This document shows positions 26,406 to 34,593 of a stretch of DNA of 64,000 nucleotides, piece after piece. The notes under the pieces are model-generated. The model worked only from the letters and a program-made list of their open reading frames with translations, searched no databases and was not told the origin of the DNA. The stretch is from positions 1-64,000 of the forward strand of contig CAYOUV010000007.1 in the NCBI GenBank assembly GCA_964407265.1, in the 5' to 3' direction. This DNA comes from CAYOUV01 sp964407265. GTDB lineage: Bacteria; Chloroflexota; Anaerolineae; Anaerolineales; Villigracilaceae. The number at the start of each line of letters is the position of its first letter. The stretch's first letter is position 1. The translations under genes and the position numbers were made by a program.

Positions 26406-27386
26406 ATGTTGCCTACTGTGGTTTTGACCCACAAACTTCCACCGGATTGGATCTCCAGCCTGGATGGGCGTGTGCAGGCTTATAGCGGACCGACGGATGC
26501 CGATAAGTTAGCGCCTGAATTAGAGGCGTTCCTGCCCGATGCTGAAGGATTGTTATCCCTGCTGACTGTCCCGATCAAAGAAGAATTGCTTGCACGTATG
26601 CCAAAATTGCGTGTGGTCAGCAACATGGCTGTTGGTGTTGACAATATAGATGTGGCTGCTTGTACCAGGCGCGGTATACCGGTCGGCCATACGCCGGGTG
26701 TCTTGACTGACGCGACTGCCGACCTGACAATGGGGATTTTATTGTCAGCAGCACGCAGATTGCCAGAAGCAGCCAGGGATGCCAGTGAAGGTCGTTGGAC
26801 GACTTGGTCGCCGACTGGTTGGCTGGGTGCGGATTTACGGAATAAGGTATTGGGCATCATCGGGATGGGGAAAATTGGTCAGGCCGTAGCGGAACGCGCA
26901 GCGGGATTTGGATTGAAAATTATCTACCGCAATCCTTCGCATTTACCTTTGGTGGAGGCGCAATTTGCTGCGGAATATGCCTCATTCGATGAGTTACTGC
27001 ATCGCAGCGATATCGTCAGTTTACACTGTCCGCTTAATGTTGAAACCCAACATCTGATCGACGATTCTGCTCTGAGAAAGATGAAGTCCACTGCTATCCT
27101 GGTCAATGCGGCCCGTGGGCCGGTGGTAAGAACAGATGCGTTGGTGCGCGCCTTGCAGGAAGGTTGGATTGCGGCCGCTGCCCTGGATGTCACTGATCCG
27201 GAGCCTTTACCCCCCGATCATCCTTTGTATGGACTGGAAAATTGTCTGGTCGTCCCTCATATTGGCTCTGCCACGCATGGTACACGCAAACGCATGGCTG
27301 AGATTGCTTGCGAAAATATGTTAGCCGGGCTAGACGAACGCAGGTTACTGCATTGCGTTAATCCCGAAGTGGAAACAAAGATCTAA
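26406..27386 (+). CDS. D-2-hydroxyacid dehydrogenase (glyoxylate/hydroxypyruvate reductase-like)
   Basis: 326 residues. The NAD(P) loop VLGIIGMGKIGQAVAERAAG lies near 149-168. The catalytic Arg (LVNAARGPVV), Glu (in DPEPLPPDHPL) and His (VVPHIGSATHG) are present. VSNMAVGVDNIDV is typical of glyoxylate/hydroxypyruvate reductases (GyaR/GhrB type). It is co-transcribed with the glycerate kinase, which supports hydroxypyruvate or glyoxylate as substrate. GGAG lies 6-7 nt before the ATG. Confidence 0.88.
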   Translation: MLPTVVLTHKLPPDWISSLDGRVQAYSGPTDADKLAPELEAFLPDAEGLLSLLTVPIKEELLARMPKLRVVSNMAVGVDNIDVAACTRRGIPVGHTPGVLTDATADLTMGILLSAARRLPEAARDASEGRWTTWSPTGWLGADLRNKVLGIIGMGKIGQAVAERAAGFGLKIIYRNPSHLPLVEAQFAAEYASFDELLHRSDIVSLHCPLNVETQHLIDDSALRKMKSTAILVNAARGPVVRTDALVRALQEGWIAAAALDVTDPEPLPPDHPLYGLENCLVVPHIGSATHGTRKRMAEIACENMLAGLDERRLLHCVNPEVETKI

Positions 27387-27412
27387 CGGGGAAAGCCTTC
27401 GCACTTTGTGAG

Positions 27413-27997
27413 TTAAAGCCGCTGACCACAGTTGGGGCAAACGGTATCTTTGCGGGCGATGACATAACCGCATTTTCCGCATGTGAGCGGTTGGAGATTG
27501 CCAAGCGGTGCGCCGCAGGCTATACAATTCGGCTCTCCGACCGGATTGGCAGTGCTGCAATAATCACATACAATGCGAGTGAGTCTATCGGAAAGTTGAT
27601 GCGAGGCTCCTAACGCCTGGGCTGTTTGGTTAATGACATTCCAGATATTCTCGCTCAACTGTAGATTCTCAATATCCTGGGCCAGATCATCAAGTCGCCC
27701 AAGCAAGGCGAATGGGTTACGCAGGGCCGAGATGGCTGTTTGCCCTAAGCTGGCCGCAACGCCCAGCCAGGCCTGCTGACCAAGTTCGACCATGACTCCA
27801 TCCGTAACTTGCTGGAGCGTCACCGTTAGGGCTGTTTGCCCGCCGGACATGGCCCCTGGTCGAGTGGCGATCTGAACGATCATCTTTGTGTTATCGCCGA
27901 GGGACTGGGCACGCATGTTCCCGCGGTCGAAGGATGCCATCAGCGCCTGAGCAATATCGGTTGGAGTAAGAATCCCGTGGTAAATTCGTTGTTCCAT
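27413..27997 (-). CDS. conserved protein with C-terminal double zinc ribbon
   Basis: 194 residues. The first 140 residues form an alpha/beta domain of unknown function (IYHGILTPTDIAQALMASFDRGN, VMVELGQQAWLGVAASLGQTA). The C-terminus has two zinc knuckles, CDYCSTANPVGEPNCIACG and CGKCG with CPNCG. No signal peptide is seen. There is no ribosome site; a TATAAT box lies 7 bases before the ATG, suggesting a leaderless message. It diverges from an SH3 protein gene across a shared promoter. Its function is not recognised. Confidence 0.65.
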   Translation of the reverse strand: MEQRIYHGILTPTDIAQALMASFDRGNMRAQSLGDNTKMIVQIATRPGAMSGGQTALTVTLQQVTDGVMVELGQQAWLGVAASLGQTAISALRNPFALLGRLDDLAQDIENLQLSENIWNVINQTAQALGASHQLSDRLTRIVCDYCSTANPVGEPNCIACGAPLGNLQPLTCGKCGYVIARKDTVCPNCGQRL

Positions 27998-28004
27998 ATT
28001 TTGG

Positions 28005-28012
28005 ATTATAAT
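28005..28012. promoter_or_regulatory. symmetrical -10 element shared by divergent genes
   Basis: The palindrome GATTATAATC (28004-28013) gives a consensus TATAAT on both strands: 28007-28012 on plus for the SH3 protein gene (start 28047), and 28010-28005 on minus for the zinc-ribbon gene (start 27997). No strong -35 was found on either side. Confidence 0.45.
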
Positions 28013-28046
28013 CCGTTCTATAGATTTTTCTACTTATATATACGCG

Positions 28047-28673
28047 ATGAAACGAAATTGGTTTAAAACTCTTCTTTGGTTGTCAATTGGTTTAGGGGCC
28101 ATTGGTTTTCTGGTCAATGTCCCGGCTCAGGCCGTGGTCATGGCACAGCAGCCGACTGGTTCCGTGCCTACTGTTACCGGGACCCCCTCTGGTCCGATGA
28201 TTACGGTAAATCTGGATCAGCAGCAAATCAACGTTCGCTCCGGTCCAAGTACCTATATCTATCCACCGATCGGAGTCCTTCTGGCAGGACAATCCGCTCC
28301 CGCCTTGGGTCGTTCACCGGGCGGTGATTGGATCCAGATCTACTACCCTGGAGTGCCCGGATCGGTTGCCTGGGTGTATGCCCCGCTGGTGTCACTCTCG
28401 GGCGGGGTAAATCTCAATATTATCGAGCCACCACCTACGCCGACTCCCGTTTCGACTCCAACCATCGATCCGACCTTGGCTGCAGCCTTCATTGCACCGG
28501 AAACGCCGACACGCTTACCTACTTTTACTCCCGCTCCGGCTTTGGTCATCCCAACCTTCACAGATTCAACCAGTGCGAGCAATTCTGGCGGCGTCCCGAT
28601 GGGTTTGATAATAGTGGGCCTTGGTTTTTTGGGGATTTTCGGTGCCTTGATCTCTTTCTTACGCGGACGATAA
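28047..28673 (+). CDS. extracytoplasmic SH3b-domain protein with C-terminal membrane anchor
   Basis: 208 residues. An N-terminal signal or anchor (about 9-30) is followed by a bacterial SH3 domain (about 55-115: INVRSGPSTYIYPPIGVLLAG, PGGDWIQIYYPG, AWVYAPLVSL). A Pro/Thr-rich spacer (PTPTPVSTPTIDPT and PTRLPTFTPAP) comes next, and then a final membrane segment (about 184-203) with a short basic end. The SH3b fold often binds cell-wall peptides. It is single-gene, with a perfect terminator 18 bases downstream. Confidence 0.75.
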   Translation: MKRNWFKTLLWLSIGLGAIGFLVNVPAQAVVMAQQPTGSVPTVTGTPSGPMITVNLDQQQINVRSGPSTYIYPPIGVLLAGQSAPALGRSPGGDWIQIYYPGVPGSVAWVYAPLVSLSGGVNLNIIEPPPTPTPVSTPTIDPTLAAAFIAPETPTRLPTFTPAPALVIPTFTDSTSASNSGGVPMGLIIVGLGFLGIFGALISFLRGR

Positions 28674-28690
28674 ACTTTTCATCAGGAATT

Positions 28691-28727
28691 AAAAGAGCCG
28701 GAGTGTTCAAAACACTCCGGCTCTTTT
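28691..28727. terminator. bidirectional terminator
   Basis: A 17-bp perfect stem AAAAGAGCCGGAGTGTT / AACACTCCGGCTCTTTT with a 3-base loop, between the SH3 protein gene and the convergent HesB/IscA gene. Confidence 0.92.
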
Positions 28728-28740
28728 CTTCATTTGATAT

Positions 28741-29121
28741 CTAGTTATTACAACTGCAGCTACCACCACAGGCACAAGTTCCACCTTCGTGGGCATGTGC
28801 TTGTGCGTTGGGGCTGTCAACCAGAAAGCCCGCTCCGCGCTGCGGATCATTGACAAAATCAATCTTAGCGCCTTGTAAATAATCGATGGAAACTTCGTCA
28901 ATTACCACTTTGACACCATGACTTTCGAAAGTCAAATCCATATCGCGAATGTTGTTCTCAAGTGCCATTCCGAATTGCGTACCACCACAACCGCTTCCGG
29001 CCACATAAACTCGTAATGCGTATCCTTCCAGTTTGCGTTCTGTCAGAATGTCCTGGACAGCCTTGGAAGCCCCAGGGGTCAATGTGATTGTTTGAGTTAG
29101 ATTCTCAACTTGTTGTAGCAT
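28741..29121 (-). CDS. A-type Fe-S carrier (HesB/IscA/ErpA family) with a Cys-rich tail
   Basis: 126 residues. The core (10-105) has ITLTPGASKAVQDIL, LRVYVAGSGCGGTQFGMALE with the first ligand C45, and VVIDEVSIDYLQGAKIDFV. In the usual family the C-terminus ends with a CGCG pair. Here it is drawn out into a His/Gly/Cys tail, HAHEGGTCACGGSCSCNN, with four cysteines (C116, C118, C122, C124). The family passes [2Fe-2S] or [4Fe-4S] clusters to apoproteins. The tail could bind an additional metal. GAGGAGAT precedes the ATG, and a strong promoter is present. Confidence 0.88.
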   Translation of the reverse strand: MLQQVENLTQTITLTPGASKAVQDILTERKLEGYALRVYVAGSGCGGTQFGMALENNIRDMDLTFESHGVKVVIDEVSIDYLQGAKIDFVNDPQRGAGFLVDSPNAQAHAHEGGTCACGGSCSCNN

Positions 29122-29156
29122 AGCCTATCTCCTCTTTGGGAGTTGAATTGAGATAT

Positions 29157-29185
29157 ATCTTATCAAAATTGAATTATCTTGTCAA
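29157..29185 (-). promoter_or_regulatory. promoter of the HesB/IscA gene
   Basis: Minus strand TTGACA (29185-29180), 17 bases, TAAGAT (29162-29157). The short palindrome AGATATATCT (29151-29160) overlaps the -10 and could be an operator. Confidence 0.65.
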
Positions 29186-29240
29186 TGAGGACAGTTACCG
29201 GGATTATGAGTTGCCTGGTGTGACTTGCAAAATGCTCTTC

Positions 29241-29269
29241 TTGACACATTTGCGCAGGGCCTGTAAAAT
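29241..29269 (+). promoter_or_regulatory. promoter of hppA
   Basis: TTGACA (29241-29246), 17 bases, TAAAAT (29264-29269). A small perfect hairpin (TTAGGCA-TAT-TGCCTAA, 29285-29301) lies in the leader before GGAGGA at 29321-29326. Confidence 0.68.
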
Positions 29270-29337
29270 CTGCCTGCCAGAGTCTTAGGCATATTGCCTA
29301 AACTTATTTTATTTTCTGCAGGAGGAATGGAACCTAC

Positions 29338-31680
29338 ATGTATGCAATGCAAGGACTTACAGCCCTGGAAGCAATTGCAATCTGGAGCGTTCTCGGGATT
29401 GCTGTTTTGGGTCTGCTCTATGCCGTATTTTTGCGCAAACAAATTATGCGCGAGGACAAGGGCACGCCCAAGATGCAGGAAGTATGGAACGCGATCCGGG
29501 AAGGTGCGGACACTTATTTGCGGCGGCAATTGAAATCGATATTGCCGCTGATTGCTGTATTGACCGTGGCGCTTTTCTTTTCTGTCTACATTGTGCCTCC
29601 CACGCCTGAAGCACTCGAACGCTTTTCCGGCATGACTGATGGCAGCGTACGCCTGATCATCGGTTTTGCACGCGCCATAGCATTCGTAATGGGCGCGTTG
29701 TTTTCGTTGGCAGTCGGTCAAATCGGTATGAGAATGGCGGTGCAAGGAAATGTACGCGTTGCCTCGGCCTCGCGTAGATCCTTTGCTGATGCCCTGCGAA
29801 TCGCCTATCGGGCCGGTACGATTACCGGAATGCTGACCGATGGTTTGGGCCTGTTCGGTGGTACTGTCATTTTCATCGTTCTCGGCATTGCGGCTCCGGA
29901 TGCTTTGCTTGGTTTTGGCTTTGGTGGTACCTTGTTAGCCTTATTCATGCGCGTCGGTGGTGGTATTTTTACCAAAGCGGCCGATGTCGGTGCTGACCTG
30001 GTGGGTAAGGTGGAAGCCGGAATCCCTGAGGATGATCCGCGTAATCCCGCTGTGATTGCCGACTTGGTCGGGGATAACGTGGGTGACTGTGCTGGTATGG
30101 CCGCTGATATCTTCGAATCATATGAGGTCACGATTGTGGCTGGATTGATCTTGAGCCTTGCATTGTGGCACATCACCGGGCGCATTGAATGGATTATTTT
30201 CCCGTTGGTGGTTCGTGGAATTGGCGTACTCTCATCAATTTTTGGTACTTATGTCGTGCGTGGCGGCCCTGGCAAGGACGGAGATGCTCTGTCTGCAATT
30301 TTCCGCGGATTTCTTTCCTCTGCAGCCATCTCCGCGGTATTGTTCTTCGCTGCCGGCTACCTGTATTTACGAAATCCTGCTTTAGGTGGCTGGTGGCGAA
30401 CGCCTTTGGCTGTAGCTGTTGGTGTGGTGTTGGCCATTCTGATCGATCGCCTGACTGAATATTTTACCGGGACCCACCAACCCCCGGTACAGGAAATCAA
30501 GAAAGCAGCGGATACGGGTCCGGCAACTTTGATCTTGCAGGGAGTCTCGACAGGATTTGAATCCTCTGTGTGGTCGGTTATTGTCATCGCATTGACGATT
30601 GTGGCTTCGATATTGATATTTGGTTCTATTCCTGGTGTAGCGGCAGGAGACAAAATTACCTTTATCCTCTACGGCGTAGCCATGACTGGTATCGGTATGC
30701 TGACCCTGACCGGCAATAACGTTGCGATGGACTCGTTTGGCCCAATCGCGGACAATGCCAATGGTATCGGCGAAATGTCCTGGCACGATATGGAGGACGA
30801 GGAAACCAAGGCCGCACAGCAGATCATGGCGGACCTGGACGCGGTCGGTAATACAACCAAGGCAATTACCAAGGGTGTTGCCATTGGCTCGGCTGTCATA
30901 GCGGCGGTTGCCTTGTTTGGTTCCTTCCTGGTGGATGTCAGTCGCTCGCAGCAATCTCTTGGAGTCCCGTTGGCACAGCAAATCCAGACAGTCGGTATCC
31001 GCGTTGATATACCACTGGTATTTGTTGGCATGTTGCTTGGTGGCGCTCTCCCCTGGCTGTTCTCGTCATTCGCCATACAGGCAGTCAGCCGCGCTGCTTC
31101 TTTGATCGTGCTTGAGGTGCGCCGCCAATTCAAACTTGGTGTACTGGAAGGCACGATACCGCCAGACTACAGGCAGGCTGTATCGATTTCGACTTCTGCC
31201 GCGCAGAAAGAGCTGGTTTCGCTGGCCCTGCTGGGTATTGTTTCGCCGATCGTGGTTGGCCTGGTTTTGCAGGTCGAAGCCCTGGGTGGTTTCCTGGCCG
31301 GGATAATTTTATCTGGCCAGCTGCTTGCGGTATTCCTGAACAATTCCGGCGGTGCCTGGGATAATGCCAAAAAGCTAATCGAGGATGAGCCCAGGGAGCC
31401 AGAGAATAATCTTGGCAAAGGATCCGAACGGCATAAAGCGGGCGTCGTCGGTGATACAGTCGGCGATCCGTTCAAGGATACTGCTGGTCCGGCTTTGAAC
31501 CCGATGATCAAGGTTGTCAACCTTGTGTCGGTTATCATCGCTCCCATTGTCGTCCAATACGCAGGTGCTACTGGCATAACGCGCCTTGTGGTTTGGGCTG
31601 CAGCGTTGGTTTTGCTGGGTCTCCTCGCGTGGGCAGTCATACGCTCCAAAGCCCCGGCTCCAGCACTGACTGAAGGATAA
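29338..31680 (+). CDS. hppA: membrane proton-translocating pyrophosphatase
   Basis: 780 residues with about 16 membrane segments. It hydrolyses cytoplasmic pyrophosphate and pumps ions outward. The catalytic loop DVGADLVGKVEAGIPEDDPR with NPAVIADLVGDNVGDCAGMAADIFESYE, the DNANGIGEMS region and the C-terminal GGAWDNAKK and GDPFKDTAGPALNP are intact. At the position that decides potassium dependence the sequence is GNTTKAITKG (K508, T511): Lys here marks K+-independent enzymes, which are H+ pumps, whereas K+-dependent ones have Ala. The charged final helix is short. It is single-gene with its own promoter and terminator, and could power growth under low energy. Confidence 0.95.
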   Translation: MYAMQGLTALEAIAIWSVLGIAVLGLLYAVFLRKQIMREDKGTPKMQEVWNAIREGADTYLRRQLKSILPLIAVLTVALFFSVYIVPPTPEALERFSGMTDGSVRLIIGFARAIAFVMGALFSLAVGQIGMRMAVQGNVRVASASRRSFADALRIAYRAGTITGMLTDGLGLFGGTVIFIVLGIAAPDALLGFGFGGTLLALFMRVGGGIFTKAADVGADLVGKVEAGIPEDDPRNPAVIADLVGDNVGDCAGMAADIFESYEVTIVAGLILSLALWHITGRIEWIIFPLVVRGIGVLSSIFGTYVVRGGPGKDGDALSAIFRGFLSSAAISAVLFFAAGYLYLRNPALGGWWRTPLAVAVGVVLAILIDRLTEYFTGTHQPPVQEIKKAADTGPATLILQGVSTGFESSVWSVIVIALTIVASILIFGSIPGVAAGDKITFILYGVAMTGIGMLTLTGNNVAMDSFGPIADNANGIGEMSWHDMEDEETKAAQQIMADLDAVGNTTKAITKGVAIGSAVIAAVALFGSFLVDVSRSQQSLGVPLAQQIQTVGIRVDIPLVFVGMLLGGALPWLFSSFAIQAVSRAASLIVLEVRRQFKLGVLEGTIPPDYRQAVSISTSAAQKELVSLALLGIVSPIVVGLVLQVEALGGFLAGIILSGQLLAVFLNNSGGAWDNAKKLIEDEPREPENNLGKGSERHKAGVVGDTVGDPFKDTAGPALNPMIKVVNLVSVIIAPIVVQYAGATGITRLVVWAAALVLLGLLAWAVIRSKAPAPALTEG

Positions 31681-31694
31681 TCTTCCAAACAAGT

Positions 31695-31728
31695 AAAAGA
31701 ACCGGTGCCAATTGGCACCGGTTCTTTT
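31695..31728. terminator. bidirectional terminator after hppA
   Basis: A perfect 34-base palindrome, with arms of 17 bases starting AAAAGAACCGGTGCCAA, followed by T on plus. It separates hppA from the convergent hflX group. Confidence 0.92.
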
Positions 31729-31744
31729 TGACCACGTTAAAAGA

Positions 31745-31957
31745 TTACAGTGCCCAGGCCAGCATCAATCCGAAGATCGAAACCAGCAGACCAAAATGTA
31801 AAAAGAGATTCGAATCTCGTAGCCAACCAGGGGGAAGCGTGAACTGAAAGATAAGATTGATTAAAATTAGCGCCATGCCTAACAGGGGCAGCAGTCCTTT
31901 ACGGTGGGCTAGGAATTCAGAAAGAACGTCTAGGAAATCAGACAACCATCGTATCAT
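31745..31957 (-). CDS. small two-span membrane protein
   Basis: 70 residues with two hydrophobic segments (about 22-42 and 50-69) separated by PPGWLRDSN; it ends at the membrane. Its ATG overlaps the hflX stop codon as ATGA, so it is translated together with hflX. There is no recognisable motif and the function is unknown. Its coupling to hflX and its membrane-protein composition make it unlikely to be spurious. Confidence 0.65.
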   Translation of the reverse strand: MIRWLSDFLDVLSEFLAHRKGLLPLLGMALILINLIFQFTLPPGWLRDSNLFLHFGLLVSIFGLMLAWAL

Positions 31958-33309
31958 TCATCCTCCTCCTGGTTTATTAATTCATTATTGTGGTTGTTTT
32001 GCCAGGGGATGAATTGCGCAACCATGCGACCTGGTATCCGGCCCTGAATGAGAACGCCGCCGCGCGCGTGTTCGATTCGTTCAATTTGACCGGCTTCATG
32101 AAACAAGGAGATCAATTGTCCTTGTTGGTAAGGTAATTTGACATCAATCGGGATGAATTGCTCGTAGAGTTCTACCTGGATGATTTTTAATAGGGCAGGG
32201 ATGCCAGTTCCTTTTATTGCCGAGATCGCAACGGCATTTTGGAATTGTTGTAAAGTTTGTTGAGCTGCATCCGGGTTCCGTAATTTATCTAATTTGTTAA
32301 AAGCCGTCACGATCGGAACGTGCGCGGCCCCAATTTCATCAAGGGTTTGATGTACTGATTCGGCCTGGAGTAAGGCATTGGGATGCGAGATGTCGACGAT
32401 GTGTAATAACAAGTCGGCCTCGGTGATTTCTTCCAGTGTGGCCTGAAAAGCTGCCACCAGAGTCGTCGGCAGTTTTTGGATAAATCCGACTGTGTCAGTG
32501 AACAGTGCCTGGTAGCCACCGGGAAGTTCCACACGGCGAGTTGTTGGGTCAAGGGTTGCGAAGAGTTGATTGGCCACGTAAACGTCGGCCTTGGCAAGGC
32601 GGTTGAGCAATGTGGACTTGCCGGCATTGGTGTATCCAACCAGTGCTACGACCGGGATGCGCGAGTGTTTGCGCTGCGCGCGATAGCGCATACGGTGGGC
32701 GCGAACCTTCTCCAACTCTTGCTTCAGATGTGTAATGCGCTTGCGAATAACCCGGCGGTCGACCTCCAGCTGGGTTTCGCCGGGTCCACGCAACCCTACA
32801 CCGCCGACTGACCCCGAGCGTCCACCGCCACCGCCGGCTTGGCGTTCGAGATGAGACCAGGCTCGTGTTAATCGTGGCAGGTAATATTCGTATTGGGCTA
32901 ATTCGACCTGAAGCATGCCTTCGCTAGTTTTTGCGTGCTGGGCAAAGATGTCAAGGATCAAGGCAGTTCGGTCCAGGACGCGAGTATTGTTTCCCAAGGC
33001 TTTTTCGAGTTCGCGTTGGTGGCGAGGGGAAAGTTCATCGTCAAAGATGACCACATCCGCTAGTGAATCTTCGACGAGGGCAGCCAATTCTTCGACTTTT
33101 CCGGCGCCAATGAAGGTTACCGAATTGGGGCGATCCAGTTTTTGCGTTAATTCCCCGACGACGTCTAAACCTGCAGTATCAGCCAGCAGGTTTAGTTCGT
33201 TGAGAGAATCCTCTAAGGGCAGCAAGTCATTTTGCTGATAAATTTCAACCCCAACTAAAAAAGCTCGTTCACGCGGTGGTGTCGTCGGTGTGGTTTTCTT
33301 TTTCGGCAT
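31954..33309 (-). CDS. hflX: ribosome-associated GTPase HflX
   Basis: 451 residues. The N-terminal HflX domain has TVTFIGAGKVEELAAL-type sequence (here SVTFIGAGKVEELAALVEDS) and the Gly-rich GGGGRSGSVGGVGLRGPGE linker with GETQLEVDRR. The G domain follows: G1 GYTNAGKS, G3 DTVGFI, G4 NKLD. HflX splits stalled 70S ribosomes, and the long helical hairpin KQELEKVRAHRMRYR contacts the ribosome. A C-terminal extension of about 75 residues is basic and acidic at its very end. It overlaps the upstream kinase by 41 bases and the small membrane gene by 4. Confidence 0.93.
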   Translation of the reverse strand: MPKKKTTPTTPPRERAFLVGVEIYQQNDLLPLEDSLNELNLLADTAGLDVVGELTQKLDRPNSVTFIGAGKVEELAALVEDSLADVVIFDDELSPRHQRELEKALGNNTRVLDRTALILDIFAQHAKTSEGMLQVELAQYEYYLPRLTRAWSHLERQAGGGGGRSGSVGGVGLRGPGETQLEVDRRVIRKRITHLKQELEKVRAHRMRYRAQRKHSRIPVVALVGYTNAGKSTLLNRLAKADVYVANQLFATLDPTTRRVELPGGYQALFTDTVGFIQKLPTTLVAAFQATLEEITEADLLLHIVDISHPNALLQAESVHQTLDEIGAAHVPIVTAFNKLDKLRNPDAAQQTLQQFQNAVAISAIKGTGIPALLKIIQVELYEQFIPIDVKLPYQQGQLISLFHEAGQIERIEHARGGVLIQGRIPGRMVAQFIPWQNNHNNELINQEEDE

Positions 33310-34537
33310 TTGTTTCGTCTAGAAAGGGATTGTTTTTCCCAAAAAGCTTTTCGATTTTCGGGTCAACTGCTTCGCCTCGGACGGGGAGGAGGATATGAAA
33401 AATTGATCCTGGGCACTTGATTTCGTCGTAACCTTCCGAATCTACCCAGATTGTGCCGCCGTGAGCTTCAATAATACCACGTGCAATGGGCAAGCCCAGA
33501 CCTGGGCCGCCGCCCTTGAATTTGGTTTTGCCGCTGGAGTGCAAGGCTGCCTGGCCTACTTGACTGAATTTTTCAAAGATGAGAGACTGATCTTCCCGCG
33601 AGATTCCAATTCCAGAATCCGAGATGATTAATTCAATAAATCCTGGGAGCAAACGCCCGTCCACAGTAATGGTTCCTTCGTTCGGAGTGTATTTAATTGC
33701 GTTGGTTAAAATATTTCGCAAAGCCTGATGAAGGCGTTCAGGATCGGCAAAGATAATTTGGTCACTGCCCGGGAAGGCTTCGATCGAAAATAATTGTTCG
33801 CGCTCTTCAGTGAATTCTTCCAGTTCGCTTTTCAGCAACCCTAAAATATGACCGATCCAAATGGGTTGGAAGTTAAGGGATAGCAAGTTGTTATCGATTA
33901 ATGAAACGTCGATCAAATCGTCCACGATTTCACGCAGTCGTCTTATTCCGTTGTTGACTCCCTTCAATAAAGGTTCTACGCCATTTTGAGTGCTTTGTAA
34001 GACATGATCACGCATCATGGATGTGTAGCCCTCAATCAATGTCAGCGGGGTCTTAAGTTCATGGGCTGCGACTGCAATGAAGTTGGATTTGCTGCGGTCG
34101 AGCCGTTCGAGTTTTTGCTCCACATCCACCAGTTGATTGGAAATGTGCGTTACGCGCATTTCAGTTTCCAATCGCGCAATTTTTTCGAGGCTATAGGTCA
34201 ATGCCGGGATGACTGCATTCAGATAATCAAGAGCAGGTTCGGGCTCGAGCGAATTTCTGGCGATATCATACGTGAGGCTGATCATTTGGTTGATCAGGGC
34301 AGAAATTCCCATCTGATCGTCTTCGAGGTCACTTAATGTAGGTACATTGGCCCAGTCGATTAATAAGGGATCGATCCAGGAAAAATCGCCTGTCATTATG
34401 GCTTGCTCAAGGAGATCATAAAAGCGTATTAATTGCTTCTCAAAATTTTCACGCACACCGGCGCCGCGCACCAGGTCATGCGATATGCGCTGTAACCAGA
34501 TTGGCCGAATTTGTGAGAGCAGACTTTGTACACTCAT
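33269..34537 (-). CDS. soluble sensor histidine kinase
   Basis: 422 residues with no membrane segment. The N-terminal 145 residues are helical and unnamed (IRPIWLQRISHDLVRGAGV..., resembling RsbR/two-component helical sensor regions). HisKA follows with FIAVAAHELKTPLTLIEGY (phosphoacceptor His about residue 158), and HATPase_c with NILTNAIKYTPNEG, ISDSGIGISRED and GGGPGLGLPIARGI. The C-terminal tail is acidic. No response regulator is adjacent, so the partner is unknown. Its 3' end overlaps hflX by 41 bases, which suggests co-expression with a ribosome-rescue factor. Confidence 0.85.
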   Translation of the reverse strand: MSVQSLLSQIRPIWLQRISHDLVRGAGVRENFEKQLIRFYDLLEQAIMTGDFSWIDPLLIDWANVPTLSDLEDDQMGISALINQMISLTYDIARNSLEPEPALDYLNAVIPALTYSLEKIARLETEMRVTHISNQLVDVEQKLERLDRSKSNFIAVAAHELKTPLTLIEGYTSMMRDHVLQSTQNGVEPLLKGVNNGIRRLREIVDDLIDVSLIDNNLLSLNFQPIWIGHILGLLKSELEEFTEEREQLFSIEAFPGSDQIIFADPERLHQALRNILTNAIKYTPNEGTITVDGRLLPGFIELIISDSGIGISREDQSLIFEKFSQVGQAALHSSGKTKFKGGGPGLGLPIARGIIEAHGGTIWVDSEGYDEIKCPGSIFHILLPVRGEAVDPKIEKLFGKNNPFLDETNAEKENHTDDTTA

Positions 34538-34593
34538 GGGCTAAGTTTAAGCTAGGTCGGGATTTTTGGCAATCGACAAAATTATTAGATGTG

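Noticed and set aside
29270..29326. A riboswitch in the hppA leader.
   Set aside because: Only one 7-bp hairpin is present, with no multi-helix aptamer and no competing terminator.
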